Part shown: piece after piece, positions 25,162-35,000 of the stretch | Numbering within the stretch: the stretch's first letter is position 1 | How the letters are laid out: each line of letters starts with the position of its first letter | Assembly: GCA_900768185.1 (NCBI GenBank) | Contig: CAAGCB010000029.1 | Coordinates: 186,001 to 250,000, forward strand | DNA from: Alphaproteobacteria bacterium | Lineage (GTDB): Bacteria; Pseudomonadota; Alphaproteobacteria; CAAGCB01; CAG-977 | Length of the DNA stretch: 64,000 nucleotides | Direction of reading: 5' to 3' | Position numbers and translations under genes: made by a program | The notes under the pieces: model-generated | Database searches by the model: none | What the model saw: only the letters and a program-made list of their open reading frames with translations | Told to the model about the DNA's origin: nothing

Positions 25162-25878
25162 ATGGAAGAAAACAAGAAAAAACGCATTCGGCTGTCCGAC
25201 GACAGCAAATTGGTTTGGCAGCAACGTCACGCGGACGATAAAAACGTCCATTCCAACATCGTGCGCGACAACAGCGTGCTGTACCGTAACGCCCAAGCCG
25301 CCAAAGAGGCGGAAGACCGCATGTACGCGGAACGTCTGAACCGCGAAAAGGAAACGCGCGAAACGCCAGCCGCCGAAAAACAACGCCGCGAGGATTTGCG
25401 CCGGATCGAGGAAAAACTGGAAGTCCGCAACACCATCATGCGCCAGGAACACAGGCTGGGCATGGACGGCATGATGTCTTTCGACGACATCGCGCGGGCG
25501 CAGGAATCGAACAAATACGTCGGCACGAACAAACCGTTGAACGTCAAAAAGCGCGACGTGCGCGGCTTGACGGGAAAAACGAAACGCAAACGGTCGTCGC
25601 AGCGTCTGTTGCCGTCCGAACGCAGACAGCGTCTGTCGCGCGCCAGAATCGAACACGGACGTAAAAAATATCTGGAAAAAACAGCGCGCAAGGAATTGTA
25701 CATCAAGGACTCGAACGGCAACAAAATCAGCATTGAACGCTTGCGTAAATTGCGCGGGCTGGATAAAAACCGCGCCGTAACCAAAAGCGACGCGCGAATC
25801 GCCCAAAAACAGATCGCCCGCGACGCGGGACGCGGCAACGCTTTGCGCATTCGCAAACGCGACGAATACACGCGCTGA
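25162..25878 (+). CDS. Very basic, helical protein of unknown function
   Basis: A 238-aa protein rich in Lys, Arg, Glu and Gln. The first 100 residues form charged helices with coiled-coil character (AKEAEDRMYAERLNREKETR, REDLRRIEEKLEVRN); the middle is strongly basic (KKRDVRGLTGKTKRKRSSQR) and the tail carries ELYIKDSNGNKISIERLRKL. It might bind nucleic acid or a membrane surface, but I recognise no family. I start at MEENKK (25162); an upstream in-frame Met adds a hydrophobic stretch without a ribosome site. A terminator follows. Confidence 0.6.
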   Translation: MEENKKKRIRLSDDSKLVWQQRHADDKNVHSNIVRDNSVLYRNAQAAKEAEDRMYAERLNREKETRETPAAEKQRREDLRRIEEKLEVRNTIMRQEHRLGMDGMMSFDDIARAQESNKYVGTNKPLNVKKRDVRGLTGKTKRKRSSQRLLPSERRQRLSRARIEHGRKKYLEKTARKELYIKDSNGNKISIERLRKLRGLDKNRAVTKSDARIAQKQIARDAGRGNALRIRKRDEYTR

Positions 25879-25903
25879 TTTTTTATGTGAAAAAGAACGG
25901 ACG

Positions 25904-25942
25904 GAAACAGCGGATTCTTGACTTTATCCGCTGTTTTCTTTT
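25904..25942 (+). terminator. Terminator after the basic protein gene
   Basis: AAACAGCGGAT pairs with ATCCGCTGTTT and is followed by TCTTTTT. It sits between the basic protein gene and the SNase-like gene. Confidence 0.75.
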
Positions 25943-25983
25943 TAATGGCGGAAAATGTTTTTTTATCGAAAGGATTTCGAATC

Positions 25984-26886
25984 GTGTTGTTGCGTTTGAC
26001 GCTGTTGCTGATCGGTCTGGCGTCGTCCTACGGCGGCAGTTTGTGCTTTAAATCGGGAAACCCCGCGGACATGGCGGTCGGCGCGGGCGCGATTTTGGTC
26101 GGAATTTTCAGCTTTTTTTTCCTCAGCAAAGGATTGTGGAAAATCCTGGGCTGTCTGACAACGTTTGTTTTAATGGCGATACTGGTCGGCGCTCTGTTTT
26201 TCTTTGTTTCGGGTTCCGATTTGATACACAACGCGACGAACGCGGTCAAAGCGCAATTTTCCAAAACCAAAGGTAACGCCGAAACCGCCGCGGAATCCCC
26301 CGCCGTTGTCGTCACGCCCGACGGCGTCCCCGTCGAACAACAGCCCGCGCCCCAGCCGCAACAGCGGCAAATGCCCCCGATTACGGGAAAAATTACGGCG
26401 ATTTCATCGGGCGACGTGTTTAAAATCGATCGATACGTCATTCGTCTGTACGGCGTGGCGGCGCCGATGAACGGTCAAAATTGCACGGATGCGAACGATC
26501 ATTCCTATGAATGCGGTTATGTTTCCGCGCGAAAGCTCAAAGAATTTGTCAACGGCGACGATGTGACCTGCCGCGTGATGAACATCAACGCCGCGGGCGA
26601 ATTGATGGCGGCGTGTTCGGTCGGCGCGTTCGACATCGGCGCGGCGATGGTTCAGGAAGGCTGGGCGGTCGCTTTGCCCGCCGTAACGCCGATTTACGTC
26701 CCTTACCAGAATCAGGCGCAGGAAAAACGCAACGGATTATGGGCGGGACGTTTCCAAATGCCGTGGGAATGGCAACAGGAACAGATGCAACAGCGTCAAG
26801 CCGCCGCCGCCGTCACCGTCCCCGACATTCCCGCTCCGCGCACCGCGGGCGGCAAGAAAAAGAAAAGCATTTTCAATGTCTTCTGA
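25984..26886 (+). CDS. Membrane protein with SNase-like (thermonuclease) domain
   Basis: A 300-aa protein with three predicted membrane segments in residues 2-80 (LRLTLLLIGLASSYGG, VGAGAILVGIFSFFFL, GCLTTFVLMAILVGALFFF), a Pro/Gln linker, and an SNase-like OB-fold domain (about residues 133-260) with ITGKITAISSGDVFKIDRYVIRLYGVAAP and AQEKRNGLWAG. In SNase the catalytic set includes a Glu right after the APE-type loop; here it reads AAPMNGQ, so activity may be lost. I use the GTG at 25984 because AAAGGA lies 9 bp upstream; the ATG at 25945 has no ribosome site. Its 3' end overlaps tsaE. Confidence 0.7.
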   Translation: MLLRLTLLLIGLASSYGGSLCFKSGNPADMAVGAGAILVGIFSFFFLSKGLWKILGCLTTFVLMAILVGALFFFVSGSDLIHNATNAVKAQFSKTKGNAETAAESPAVVVTPDGVPVEQQPAPQPQQRQMPPITGKITAISSGDVFKIDRYVIRLYGVAAPMNGQNCTDANDHSYECGYVSARKLKEFVNGDDVTCRVMNINAAGELMAACSVGAFDIGAAMVQEGWAVALPAVTPIYVPYQNQAQEKRNGLWAGRFQMPWEWQQEQMQQRQAAAAVTVPDIPAPRTAGGKKKKSIFNVF

Positions 26887-27388
26887 CGAAACGGAGCGGT
26901 TCGTTTTCGAACATTTGACTCAGCCGGATTTGGAAAAAATCGCGGCGGTTTTGGCGGGGGCGGCGCGTCCCCGCGACGTTTTCGCGCTTTACGGCGATTT
27001 GGGGGCGGGAAAATCCGTCTTTGCGCGCGCCTTTGTCCGCGCGCTGACATCGCCCGACGAAGACGTTCCCAGTCCGACGTTCACTTTGGTGCAAACCTAT
27101 GACGGTGAAAACACAGCGGGCGAACCGCTGACCGTATGGCATTTCGATTTATACCGCCTGAAAACGGCGGACGAAATTTACGAAATCGGTTTCGAAGAAG
27201 CCCTGTCCGACGGCGTTTCCGTCATCGAATGGTCGGAACGCGCGGCAAAGTTGCTGCCTCGAAACAGAACGGAAATCACGATCCGCCCCGACGGCGACGC
27301 GACGCGAACGGTGATCGTCGTCCCCATGGGCGGAGCGCAAAACAAAACGGAGGTATTGAAATCATGCCGGAACGCCTTGACCGCCTGA
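26876..27388 (+). CDS. tsaE: tRNA threonylcarbamoyladenosine biosynthesis ATPase TsaE
   Basis: ATPase of the t6A37 tRNA modification complex with TsaB and TsaD. The 170-aa protein has Walker A GDLGAGKSVFARAFVRAL, VPSPTFTLVQTY, HFDLYRLKTADEIYEIGFEE and IEWSERA. It overlaps the SNase-like gene by 11 bp and amgK by 25 bp, the compact tsaE-amgK-murU-addB-addA order seen in many Alphaproteobacteria. Confidence 0.93.
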   Translation: MSSDETERFVFEHLTQPDLEKIAAVLAGAARPRDVFALYGDLGAGKSVFARAFVRALTSPDEDVPSPTFTLVQTYDGENTAGEPLTVWHFDLYRLKTADEIYEIGFEEALSDGVSVIEWSERAAKLLPRNRTEITIRPDGDATRTVIVVPMGGAQNKTEVLKSCRNALTA

Positions 27389-28380
27389 ACGCCTTTTTGA
27401 AAAAAGCCCGCTGGGACGACGCCGAACGGCGGTTGCTGGCGGCGGACGCGTCTTTCCGCCACTACGACAGACTGACGCGCGGAAACGAATCGATGGTTTT
27501 AATGGACGCCCCGCCCCCGATGGAAGACGTCCGCCCGTTTTTGAAAATCGACCAAAAATTGGAAGATTTGGGTTACAGCGCGCCCCACGTTCACGCGCAA
27601 GATGTTGACGACGGCTTTGTTTTACTGGAGGACTTCGGCGATTCGACCTATACGCGCCTGTTGAAAAACGGGGCTGACGAACGCGCGCTGTACGAACTGG
27701 CGACGGATTTGCTGATCGACCTGAACCGCCGCGACGATTCCGAAACCGTTCCGGCGGGATTGGCGCGGTATGACAAAGACGCGCTGACGCGCGAAGCCCT
27801 GTTGTTCACGGACTGGTTTATGCCCGCCGCGTTCGGACGCGAAACGGATAAAACCGTCGCCGACGATTTCGTTTTGCTGTGGGAAAAGCTGTTCCCGATT
27901 GCGAACGACGTTCCGCAAACGCTGGTTTTGCGGGACTATCACGTCGACAATCTGTTGCTGCTGAACGACCGTGCGGGCGTCAAAGCCTGCGGCTTGCTGG
28001 ATTTTCAAGACGCTCTGCACGGCGCGGCGACCTACGACATCATGTCGCTGATGGAAGACGCGCGCCGCGACATAGACTTTGATTTGCTGACCGCCATGCG
28101 CGACCGCTATATCGCGGGCATGGGGGACAAATTGCCGGATCGCGGCGCGTTTTTGGCGTCCTGGGCGGTTTGGGCGGCGCAACGCCACGTCAAGGTGCTG
28201 GGCATTTTCGTCCGTCTGTGCGTGCGCGACGGCAAAAAACGATATTTGCAGCACCTGCCCAGACTGTGGCGATTGCTGGAACGCGCGTTGGAACACCCCG
28301 CGTTGGGCGAAATGAAAGTCTGGTTCGACAAAAACGTCCCCGCCGAATATCGAAAGATTCCCGCATGTCTTCAAAAATAA
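27364..28380 (+). CDS. amgK: Anomeric MurNAc/GlcNAc kinase AmgK (phosphotransferase family)
   Basis: Phosphorylates MurNAc at C1 in a recycling route that bypasses MurA. The 338-aa aminoglycoside-phosphotransferase-fold protein has the kinase catalytic loop VLRDYHVDNLLLL and metal loop GLLDFQDALHG, and a C-terminal helical lobe. GGAGG precedes the ATG at 27364; a longer frame overlaps tsaE. It is followed by murU, with which it pairs biochemically in Pseudomonas. Identity rests on the motifs plus the amgK-murU gene pair. Confidence 0.88.
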   Translation: MPERLDRLNAFLKKARWDDAERRLLAADASFRHYDRLTRGNESMVLMDAPPPMEDVRPFLKIDQKLEDLGYSAPHVHAQDVDDGFVLLEDFGDSTYTRLLKNGADERALYELATDLLIDLNRRDDSETVPAGLARYDKDALTREALLFTDWFMPAAFGRETDKTVADDFVLLWEKLFPIANDVPQTLVLRDYHVDNLLLLNDRAGVKACGLLDFQDALHGAATYDIMSLMEDARRDIDFDLLTAMRDRYIAGMGDKLPDRGAFLASWAVWAAQRHVKVLGIFVRLCVRDGKKRYLQHLPRLWRLLERALEHPALGEMKVWFDKNVPAEYRKIPACLQK

Positions 28381-29075
28381 CAAAAGCCATGATTTTGGCG
28401 GCGGGGCGCGGCACGCGCATGCGCGAACTGACCGACGAACTGCCGAAACCCCTGATTTCCGTGAACGGAGAAACGCTGATCGATCGAATCGCCGACAAAA
28501 TCGCCGCGTTCGGCATCAAAGACTGCGTTGTGAACCTGTGTTATCTGGGCGATAAAATCAAAGCCGACCTGAAACGCCGAAACGACCTGCGTTTTTCTTT
28601 TTCGATCGAGGAAACCGCGCTGGAAACGGGGGGCGGCGTAAAAAAAGCCCTGCCGATGTTGGGAAACGATCCTTTTTTCGTCATTAACGCCGACCCGTTG
28701 TGGACCGACGAAACGCCCGCTTTGGAAAAAATGGCGCGGACATTCGACGCGGAAACGACGGACGTTCTGTTGCTCTTGTGGTCGATGGATCGCGTGTTCG
28801 GTCACGACGGCAAGGGGGACTATTTCATCGAAAACGGATTGCCCCGCCGCAGACGCCCCGACGAACCGACCGCCCCGTATGTGTTCGCCGGCGCGCAAAT
28901 CCTGCACCCGCGCCTGTTTAAAAACGCCCCCGACGGCAAATTTTCGCTGAACGTCCTTTACGACGCGGCGCAAAAATCGGGACGCCTGCGCGCCGTCGTC
29001 GGCGAAGGCGATTGGTATCACGTCGGAACGCCCGAAGCGCTGGCTTTGGCGCAGAGCCGTTTAAAGGATCGGTGA
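28365..29075 (+). CDS. murU: MurNAc-1-phosphate uridylyltransferase MurU
   Basis: Makes UDP-MurNAc from MurNAc-1-P, completing cell-wall sugar recycling. The 236-aa nucleotidyltransferase has the signature ILAAGRGTRMRELTDELPKP, the Mg-Asp region INADPLW and GGGVKKALPML. It overlaps amgK by 16 bp, indicating translational coupling. With amgK it can replace the MurAB entry for recycled sugar. The family also includes glucose-1-phosphate and mannose-1-phosphate transferases, so the assignment leans on the amgK neighbour. Confidence 0.88.
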   Translation: MSSKITKAMILAAGRGTRMRELTDELPKPLISVNGETLIDRIADKIAAFGIKDCVVNLCYLGDKIKADLKRRNDLRFSFSIEETALETGGGVKKALPMLGNDPFFVINADPLWTDETPALEKMARTFDAETTDVLLLLWSMDRVFGHDGKGDYFIENGLPRRRRPDEPTAPYVFAGAQILHPRLFKNAPDGKFSLNVLYDAAQKSGRLRAVVGEGDWYHVGTPEALALAQSRLKDR

Positions 29076-29077
29076 TC

Positions 29078-32038
29078 ATGACGGCAAAGCACGTCTTCAC
29101 CATTTCGCCCGTCCAGCCTTTTGCCGACACGCTGACGGCAGAGCTGTTGAAGCAAAACGTTTCCGATCCCGCGGAATTGGCGCGCACGGTTTTGTTTTTG
29201 CCGACGCGCCGCGCATGTCGAACCGTGCAGGAGGCTTTTTTGCGTCAAAGCGGCGGGAAACCGCTGATGTTGCCGCGCCTGCTTCCCTTTTCCGCCGTTG
29301 AAAAGCCCGAAACTCAGGCTTCGCTGGGATTGCCGGTCGCCGCCGATCCGCCCGACGCGATCGCGCCGTTGCGCCGCCGTCTGCTGCTGGCGAAATTGAT
29401 TCAGCGGCGGGATCAGACGCTGAGCGCGCAAAAAGCGTTGGATCTGGCGGACACGCTGGCTGCCTTTTTGGACGAAGTTTATATCGAAGGCATGCCTTTC
29501 GACCGGCTGAAAGACATCGTCCCCGTCGAATTGGCAGCGCATTGGCAGGAAACGTTGACCTTTTTGGAAATCATCACCGACGTGTGGCAAGACATTTTGG
29601 CGGAAGAACACGTCATCGACGCCGCCGACCGCCAAGTCCGCCTGTTTTCCGCCCTCGCCCGCCATTGGCGCGCGACGCCGCCCGATTATCCCGTCATCGC
29701 GGCGGGATCGACGGGATCGCGTCCCGCCACCGCCGATTTGCTGGACGCCATCGCGTCAATGGAAAACGGAAAAATCATTCTGCCGGGACTGGATACGATT
29801 TCAGACGACGAAAGCTTTGCCGCCGTCGAACCGTCGCACCCGCAGTACAATCTTAAAAAATTGTTGGAACGCATGGACGTCCCGCGCCGCGACGTTTTGC
29901 CGTTCGGAACGCCCGCGACCGAACGGTCGGAACGGCGGCGTCTGATTTGCGAAGCCATGCGCCCCGCCGCGACGACCGACGGTTGGCGAACCGCGTCAAA
30001 ATTCGGACAAGACGCCTTAACCGGCGTGCGGAAAATTGATTGCGCCGATGAACGGGAAGAAGCGCTGGTCATCGCGATGATTTTGCGTCAAACGCTTGAA
30101 ACGCCCGAAAAGACGGCGGCTTTGATCACGCCCGACCGTTTTCTGGCGCGCCGCGTTGTCGCCGAAATGAAGCGATGGGGAATCGAAATGGACGATTCGG
30201 CGGGAACGAATCTGACGTTGACGCCGACGGGAACTTTTCTGCTTTTACTGGGACAAGCCGCGCAGTCGAACGCCGCGCCCGCCGATTTGCTGGCATGTCT
30301 GAAACACCCGACCGCGCTGGGCGGACAAAGCTTCGCCCCGTTCCGTTCAACCGTGCGCGAATTGGAACGCCGTCTTTTACGCGGAAAACGCCCCGGAAGC
30401 GGTCTGTCGGGGCTGCTTGACGCGGCGGCGCAAAACGTCGGCAACCGGAATCTTGTTCCGTTTGTTTCCGACCTGATTGAACGGATCGGCGATTTTATCG
30501 ACATGATGACCGGACGCGATCCCCTGCCTTTCGGCGAAATGCTGGACGCGCACCTGACCGCCGCCGAACGGCTGGCGCAAAGCGCGGACAAAAGCGGCGC
30601 GGAACGCCTGTGGTCGGGCGACGCGGGTGAAGCGGCGGCGGATTTTCTGACGCAAATCAAGGAACAAGCCGATTTGATCGGCGATATCGCCCCCGCCGAA
30701 TATCTGCCGCTGATCTATGCGCTGTTCAAGGGCGTGACCGTGCGTCCGAAATACGGCACGCACCCGCGGCTGGACATTTTGGGAACGATGGAGGCGCGCC
30801 TGATTCAGCCCGACGTGATGATTTTGGGCGGGCTGAACGAAGGTGTCTGGCCGCAAACGCCCGAAACCGATCCGTGGCTGTCCCGCCCGATGCGGGAAAA
30901 ATGCGGTTTGCCGTCGCCCGAACGGAAAATCGCGCTGTCCGCCCACGATTTCGCTCAGGCTTTCTGCGCCCGAAACCTGATTATGACCCGCGCGGTCAAA
31001 AGCGGCGGCACCCCCGGCGTCCCGTCCCGCTGGCTGTCGCGTCTGCAAACCGTTTTGGGCATTTCAGGATTGACGTTCGACGGCGGCGACGAATTGAGCT
31101 GGGCGCGGGAAATCGACAAGCCGGCGGTGTCCCTTTCATTTTTGCCGCCGAAACCGACGCCGCCCGTGTCCGCGCGCCCCCGCCGTCTGTCCGTGACCAA
31201 GATTGAAACACTGATGCGCGATCCCTACGGCATTTACGCGCGCCATATTCTGGGACTGCAAAAAATCAAAGACATTGACGAACCGTTTTCCGCCGCCGAT
31301 TTCGGCGCAATCGCGCACAAGATTATCGAAGTGTTCTGCAAACGCCACGCGGACGGCGTCATACCGGACGACGCCGAAAACGAAATCCTTGCCGTTGCGG
31401 ACGAACAAATCGCCGCGGCGGACTGCGCGCAAACGGACGCAACGTTTTGGAAACCGCGCTTACAGTCCGTTTTAATCTGGTTTGTCGATCAAATGCGCGA
31501 ATGCGGCGACATCAAAAAGGTTTATAGCGAATGCGACGGAGCGTTGACTTTCACGACCAAAGGCGGTTCGTTCACGCTGACGGGGCGCGCCGACCGCATC
31601 GACCTGTTGAAAGACGGTTCGGCGCGCATCGTCGACTATAAAACGGGCGCGCCCCCCAGCGAAAGGCGCGTCGTCACGGGATACGCGCCGCAGCTGCCGC
31701 TGGAAGCCGCCATTTACAAATACGGCGCATTCGATGACGTTCCGCGCACCGACGCCAAACAGCTGGAATACTGGCGTCTGATCGGACGCAAAAAAGGCGG
31801 AACCGTCAAACGGCTGAAAGCCGACGCGCAAGAACTGACCGACGACGCCCTGAACAGGTTAAAGGATTTGATCAACGCCTACGACGACGAATCCATGCCC
31901 TATTACGCCACACCCGACACCAGCCTGTCGCTTGCCTACAACGACTACGAACATCTGGCGCGTTTTGACGAATGGGCGACGGCGGCGGAAAACGAAGACG
32001 ATGACGAAGACGACGGCGAAGCGGAGGACGAAGAATGA
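29078..32038 (+). CDS. addB: Double-strand break repair protein AddB
   Basis: Partner of AddA in the alphaproteobacterial RecBCD-like complex. The 986-aa protein has a degenerate N-terminal helicase-like part (TRRACRTVQEAF instead of a full Walker A), central segments such as LGTMEARLIQPDVMILGGLNEGVWP and a C-terminal PD-(D/E)XK nuclease with LTGRADRIDLLKDGSARIVDYKTG. The start at 29078 follows the murU stop by 2 bp. The end overlaps addA in ATGA. Role: resects and processes DNA ends for RecA. Confidence 0.93.
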   Translation: MTAKHVFTISPVQPFADTLTAELLKQNVSDPAELARTVLFLPTRRACRTVQEAFLRQSGGKPLMLPRLLPFSAVEKPETQASLGLPVAADPPDAIAPLRRRLLLAKLIQRRDQTLSAQKALDLADTLAAFLDEVYIEGMPFDRLKDIVPVELAAHWQETLTFLEIITDVWQDILAEEHVIDAADRQVRLFSALARHWRATPPDYPVIAAGSTGSRPATADLLDAIASMENGKIILPGLDTISDDESFAAVEPSHPQYNLKKLLERMDVPRRDVLPFGTPATERSERRRLICEAMRPAATTDGWRTASKFGQDALTGVRKIDCADEREEALVIAMILRQTLETPEKTAALITPDRFLARRVVAEMKRWGIEMDDSAGTNLTLTPTGTFLLLLGQAAQSNAAPADLLACLKHPTALGGQSFAPFRSTVRELERRLLRGKRPGSGLSGLLDAAAQNVGNRNLVPFVSDLIERIGDFIDMMTGRDPLPFGEMLDAHLTAAERLAQSADKSGAERLWSGDAGEAAADFLTQIKEQADLIGDIAPAEYLPLIYALFKGVTVRPKYGTHPRLDILGTMEARLIQPDVMILGGLNEGVWPQTPETDPWLSRPMREKCGLPSPERKIALSAHDFAQAFCARNLIMTRAVKSGGTPGVPSRWLSRLQTVLGISGLTFDGGDELSWAREIDKPAVSLSFLPPKPTPPVSARPRRLSVTKIETLMRDPYGIYARHILGLQKIKDIDEPFSAADFGAIAHKIIEVFCKRHADGVIPDDAENEILAVADEQIAAADCAQTDATFWKPRLQSVLIWFVDQMRECGDIKKVYSECDGALTFTTKGGSFTLTGRADRIDLLKDGSARIVDYKTGAPPSERRVVTGYAPQLPLEAAIYKYGAFDDVPRTDAKQLEYWRLIGRKKGGTVKRLKADAQELTDDALNRLKDLINAYDDESMPYYATPDTSLSLAYNDYEHLARFDEWATAAENEDDDEDDGEAEDEE

Positions 32039-35000
32039 TTGATGCGACAGATCCGAACGCTTTGCAGCGCGTGGCGGCGAATCCGTTTGAATCCGCATGG
32101 GTGGCGGCATCGGCGGGATCGGGAAAGACAAAAGTCCTGTCCGACCGCGTGCTGAATCTGCTGTTGACGGGAACGCCGCCCGAAAAGATTCTGTGCCTGA
32201 CCTTCACGCGAACGGCGGCGGCGCAAATGGCGAACAAGATTTCAGAACGGTTGGGCAAATGGGCGGCGGAGGACGAATCCGATTTAATCAAGGATTTGAC
32301 CGATTTAAGAAACGCGCCGCCCGACGCCCCTTTGATCGCGCGCGCCCGACGGCTGTTCGCGCGCCTGCTGGACACGGCGGGGGGATTGAAAATCACGACC
32401 CTGCACGGCTTTTGCCAATCCCTGTTGAAACGTTTTCCGCTGGAAGCGGGCATTTCCCCGCATTTCGACGTGACGGACGAATCCGGCGCGAAAGACTTGA
32501 TCGCCCGCGCGCAGACCGATGTTTTGCGGGATTCCGCCTATGCCGACTGTCTGAAAACAATCACGCTGATGACGGACGAAGACGGCTTTTTAAAGCTTTT
32601 GGCGGAAATGACGTTTCACATGTCGAAACTGCGCCGGATCAACGAACGTTTTAAAACGCCCGAAGCGTTGAAAGCCGCCTACGAATCCGCCTTGTCCCTG
32701 CCGTCGAACGCGACGAAAGAAAGCCTGACGCGCGATTTTTGCCGTTTAAGCGAAGAACGTAAAGCCGCGCTGAAAACAGCCGTCGCGATCCTGTCGGAAT
32801 CAACGAAATCGACTGACACGAAAAACGGCGCGGTCATCGCGGATTTTTTGACCGCCGACGAAACCGACAGACTCGAACGGTTGGACAAATATATCGACGC
32901 CTTTGTCACACAAAGCGACACGATCCGGTCAAGACTGGTCTGCAAAGAATCCGCCGCCGCCCTGCCCGTCGTTCGAAAAGAGGCGGAGCTGGCTTTGACC
33001 TGTCGCCAACAGCTGAAATCGCTGGCGACGATGGCGCGTTCAACGGATTTGTTGAAAATCGGCACGGCGATTTTGAACCGCTACACGGCGCTGAAAGCCG
33101 AACGCGGCGTCATGGACTACGACGATTTGATCGCGACGGCGAAACATCTGCTGGAAACGTCGAACGCCGCGGCGTGGGTTTTGTTCAAGCTGGACGGCGG
33201 CATCGACCACATTCTGGTTGACGAAGCGCAGGACACCAGCCCCGACCAGTGGGCGATCGTCAAAGCTCTGGCGGACGAATTTTTCGCCGGAGCGGGACGC
33301 GAAACGCAGAACAGGACGATCTTTGCCGTCGGAGATAAAAAACAGTCGATTTTCAGCTTTCAGGGCGCGGTTCCCGAAGAATTCGAACGCATGCGCCTGT
33401 TTTTCGAACAAAAGGTCGAAGCTGCCGGAAAAAAATGGAACAACGTGCCGATGTATATTTCGTTTCGTTCCGTTCAATCCGTCATTGACGCGGTCAATCT
33501 GGTTTTGCAGTCGCCCGTTCCCCGCGACGGCGTCGTCGCCCCCGACGAAAACGCGACGCATATTTCCTTCCGCAAAAATCAAGGGGGACTGGTCGAAGTT
33601 TGGGAATTGGAAAAAAAGAAACCCGACGACACGCGCCAACCGTTCACCAAACCCGTCGAGCGGACTTTTTCGCAAACGCCGACAACGCGTCTGGCGCAGA
33701 AAATCGCGCGTCGGATTGCGCGCATGGTTCGCGGCGGGGAAATTTTGGAATCGCAAAACAGACCGATCCGCGCGGGCGACATTTTGGTTTTGGTGCGCCG
33801 CCGCAACGCTTTTATCGAAGACCTGTCCCGCGAACTGAAAACGCTGGGGGTTCCCGTTTCCGGCGTCGACCGACTGAAGATCACGACGCACATCGCGGTC
33901 AGGGATCTGATGGTTTTGGGGGATTTCCTTTTATTGCCCGAAGACGATCTGGCTTTGGCGACCGTTTTGCGTTCCCCCCTGTGCGGCACGTCCGCCGACG
34001 ATTTAAGCGTCGCCGACATCGCCGCCGCCAAACGGGCGGGCGCGCCGCCGATCGGCGTTTCGGAACGGGATTTGTTCGACCTTGCGTTCGACCGTGGCGG
34101 ACAGACGCTGTTTGATCGGCTGAAAGCATACGAAAACCGCCCCGACACCCCGCAGGGAAAAGCGTATCTGTTTTTAAAAGATTTGTTGGGACGGGTCGAC
34201 AAGATGCGCCCGTTTGAACTTTATTCCTACATTTTGGATTCCAAAGGCGGACGCGCGGCATTTGTATCGCGTTTAGGCGAACAGGCGCTGGACGCTTTAG
34301 ACGAATTTATGTCGCTGGCGTTGAAATTCGACATGACCAGCCCGCCGTCGTTGCAAAATTTTTTGATTTTCCTGCGCCGAAACGATGTTGAAATCAAACG
34401 CGATCCGGAACAATCCGCCTTTGACGCCGTGCGCATCATGACCGTTCACGCGTCAAAGGGATTGCAGGCGCCGATTGTCTTTTTGCCCGACACGCATCAA
34501 ACGCCGACCGTCAAATCCCGCACGTTCTGGACGGACGACGACGATTTGCCGTTATGGTCGCCGTCCAGCCCGACCGCCTGCGAACGCGTCAAAGAGGAAA
34601 TCGCCGCCGAAGAACAAAAACAGTTTCGGGAATACAACCGTCTGCTGTATGTCGCGCTGACCCGCGCCGCGGATCGCCTGTACGTCGCGGGGTGGGAAAG
34701 CAAAGGATCGCCGACCGCCGACTGGCACACATCGGTTCAAAAAGCGCTGAGCGGATACGCGGCAAGCGTTCAAACCGACGAATCGGATTCCCCCGTTCTG
34801 CGATTGACCTGCGAACAGACCGTCCCCCCCGCTTTGGCGCAAAAATCGGCTGAAATCCGCGCCCCCGCCCCATTACCCGCATGGGCGAACCGCCCCGCGC
34901 CCGCCGAACCGACTCCGCCGCGTCCGCTTGCCCCGTCGCGTCCCGACGTGGACGATCCCGCCGCGCAATCTCCGTTGACGATCGGTCGCGTCGCCGCCGT

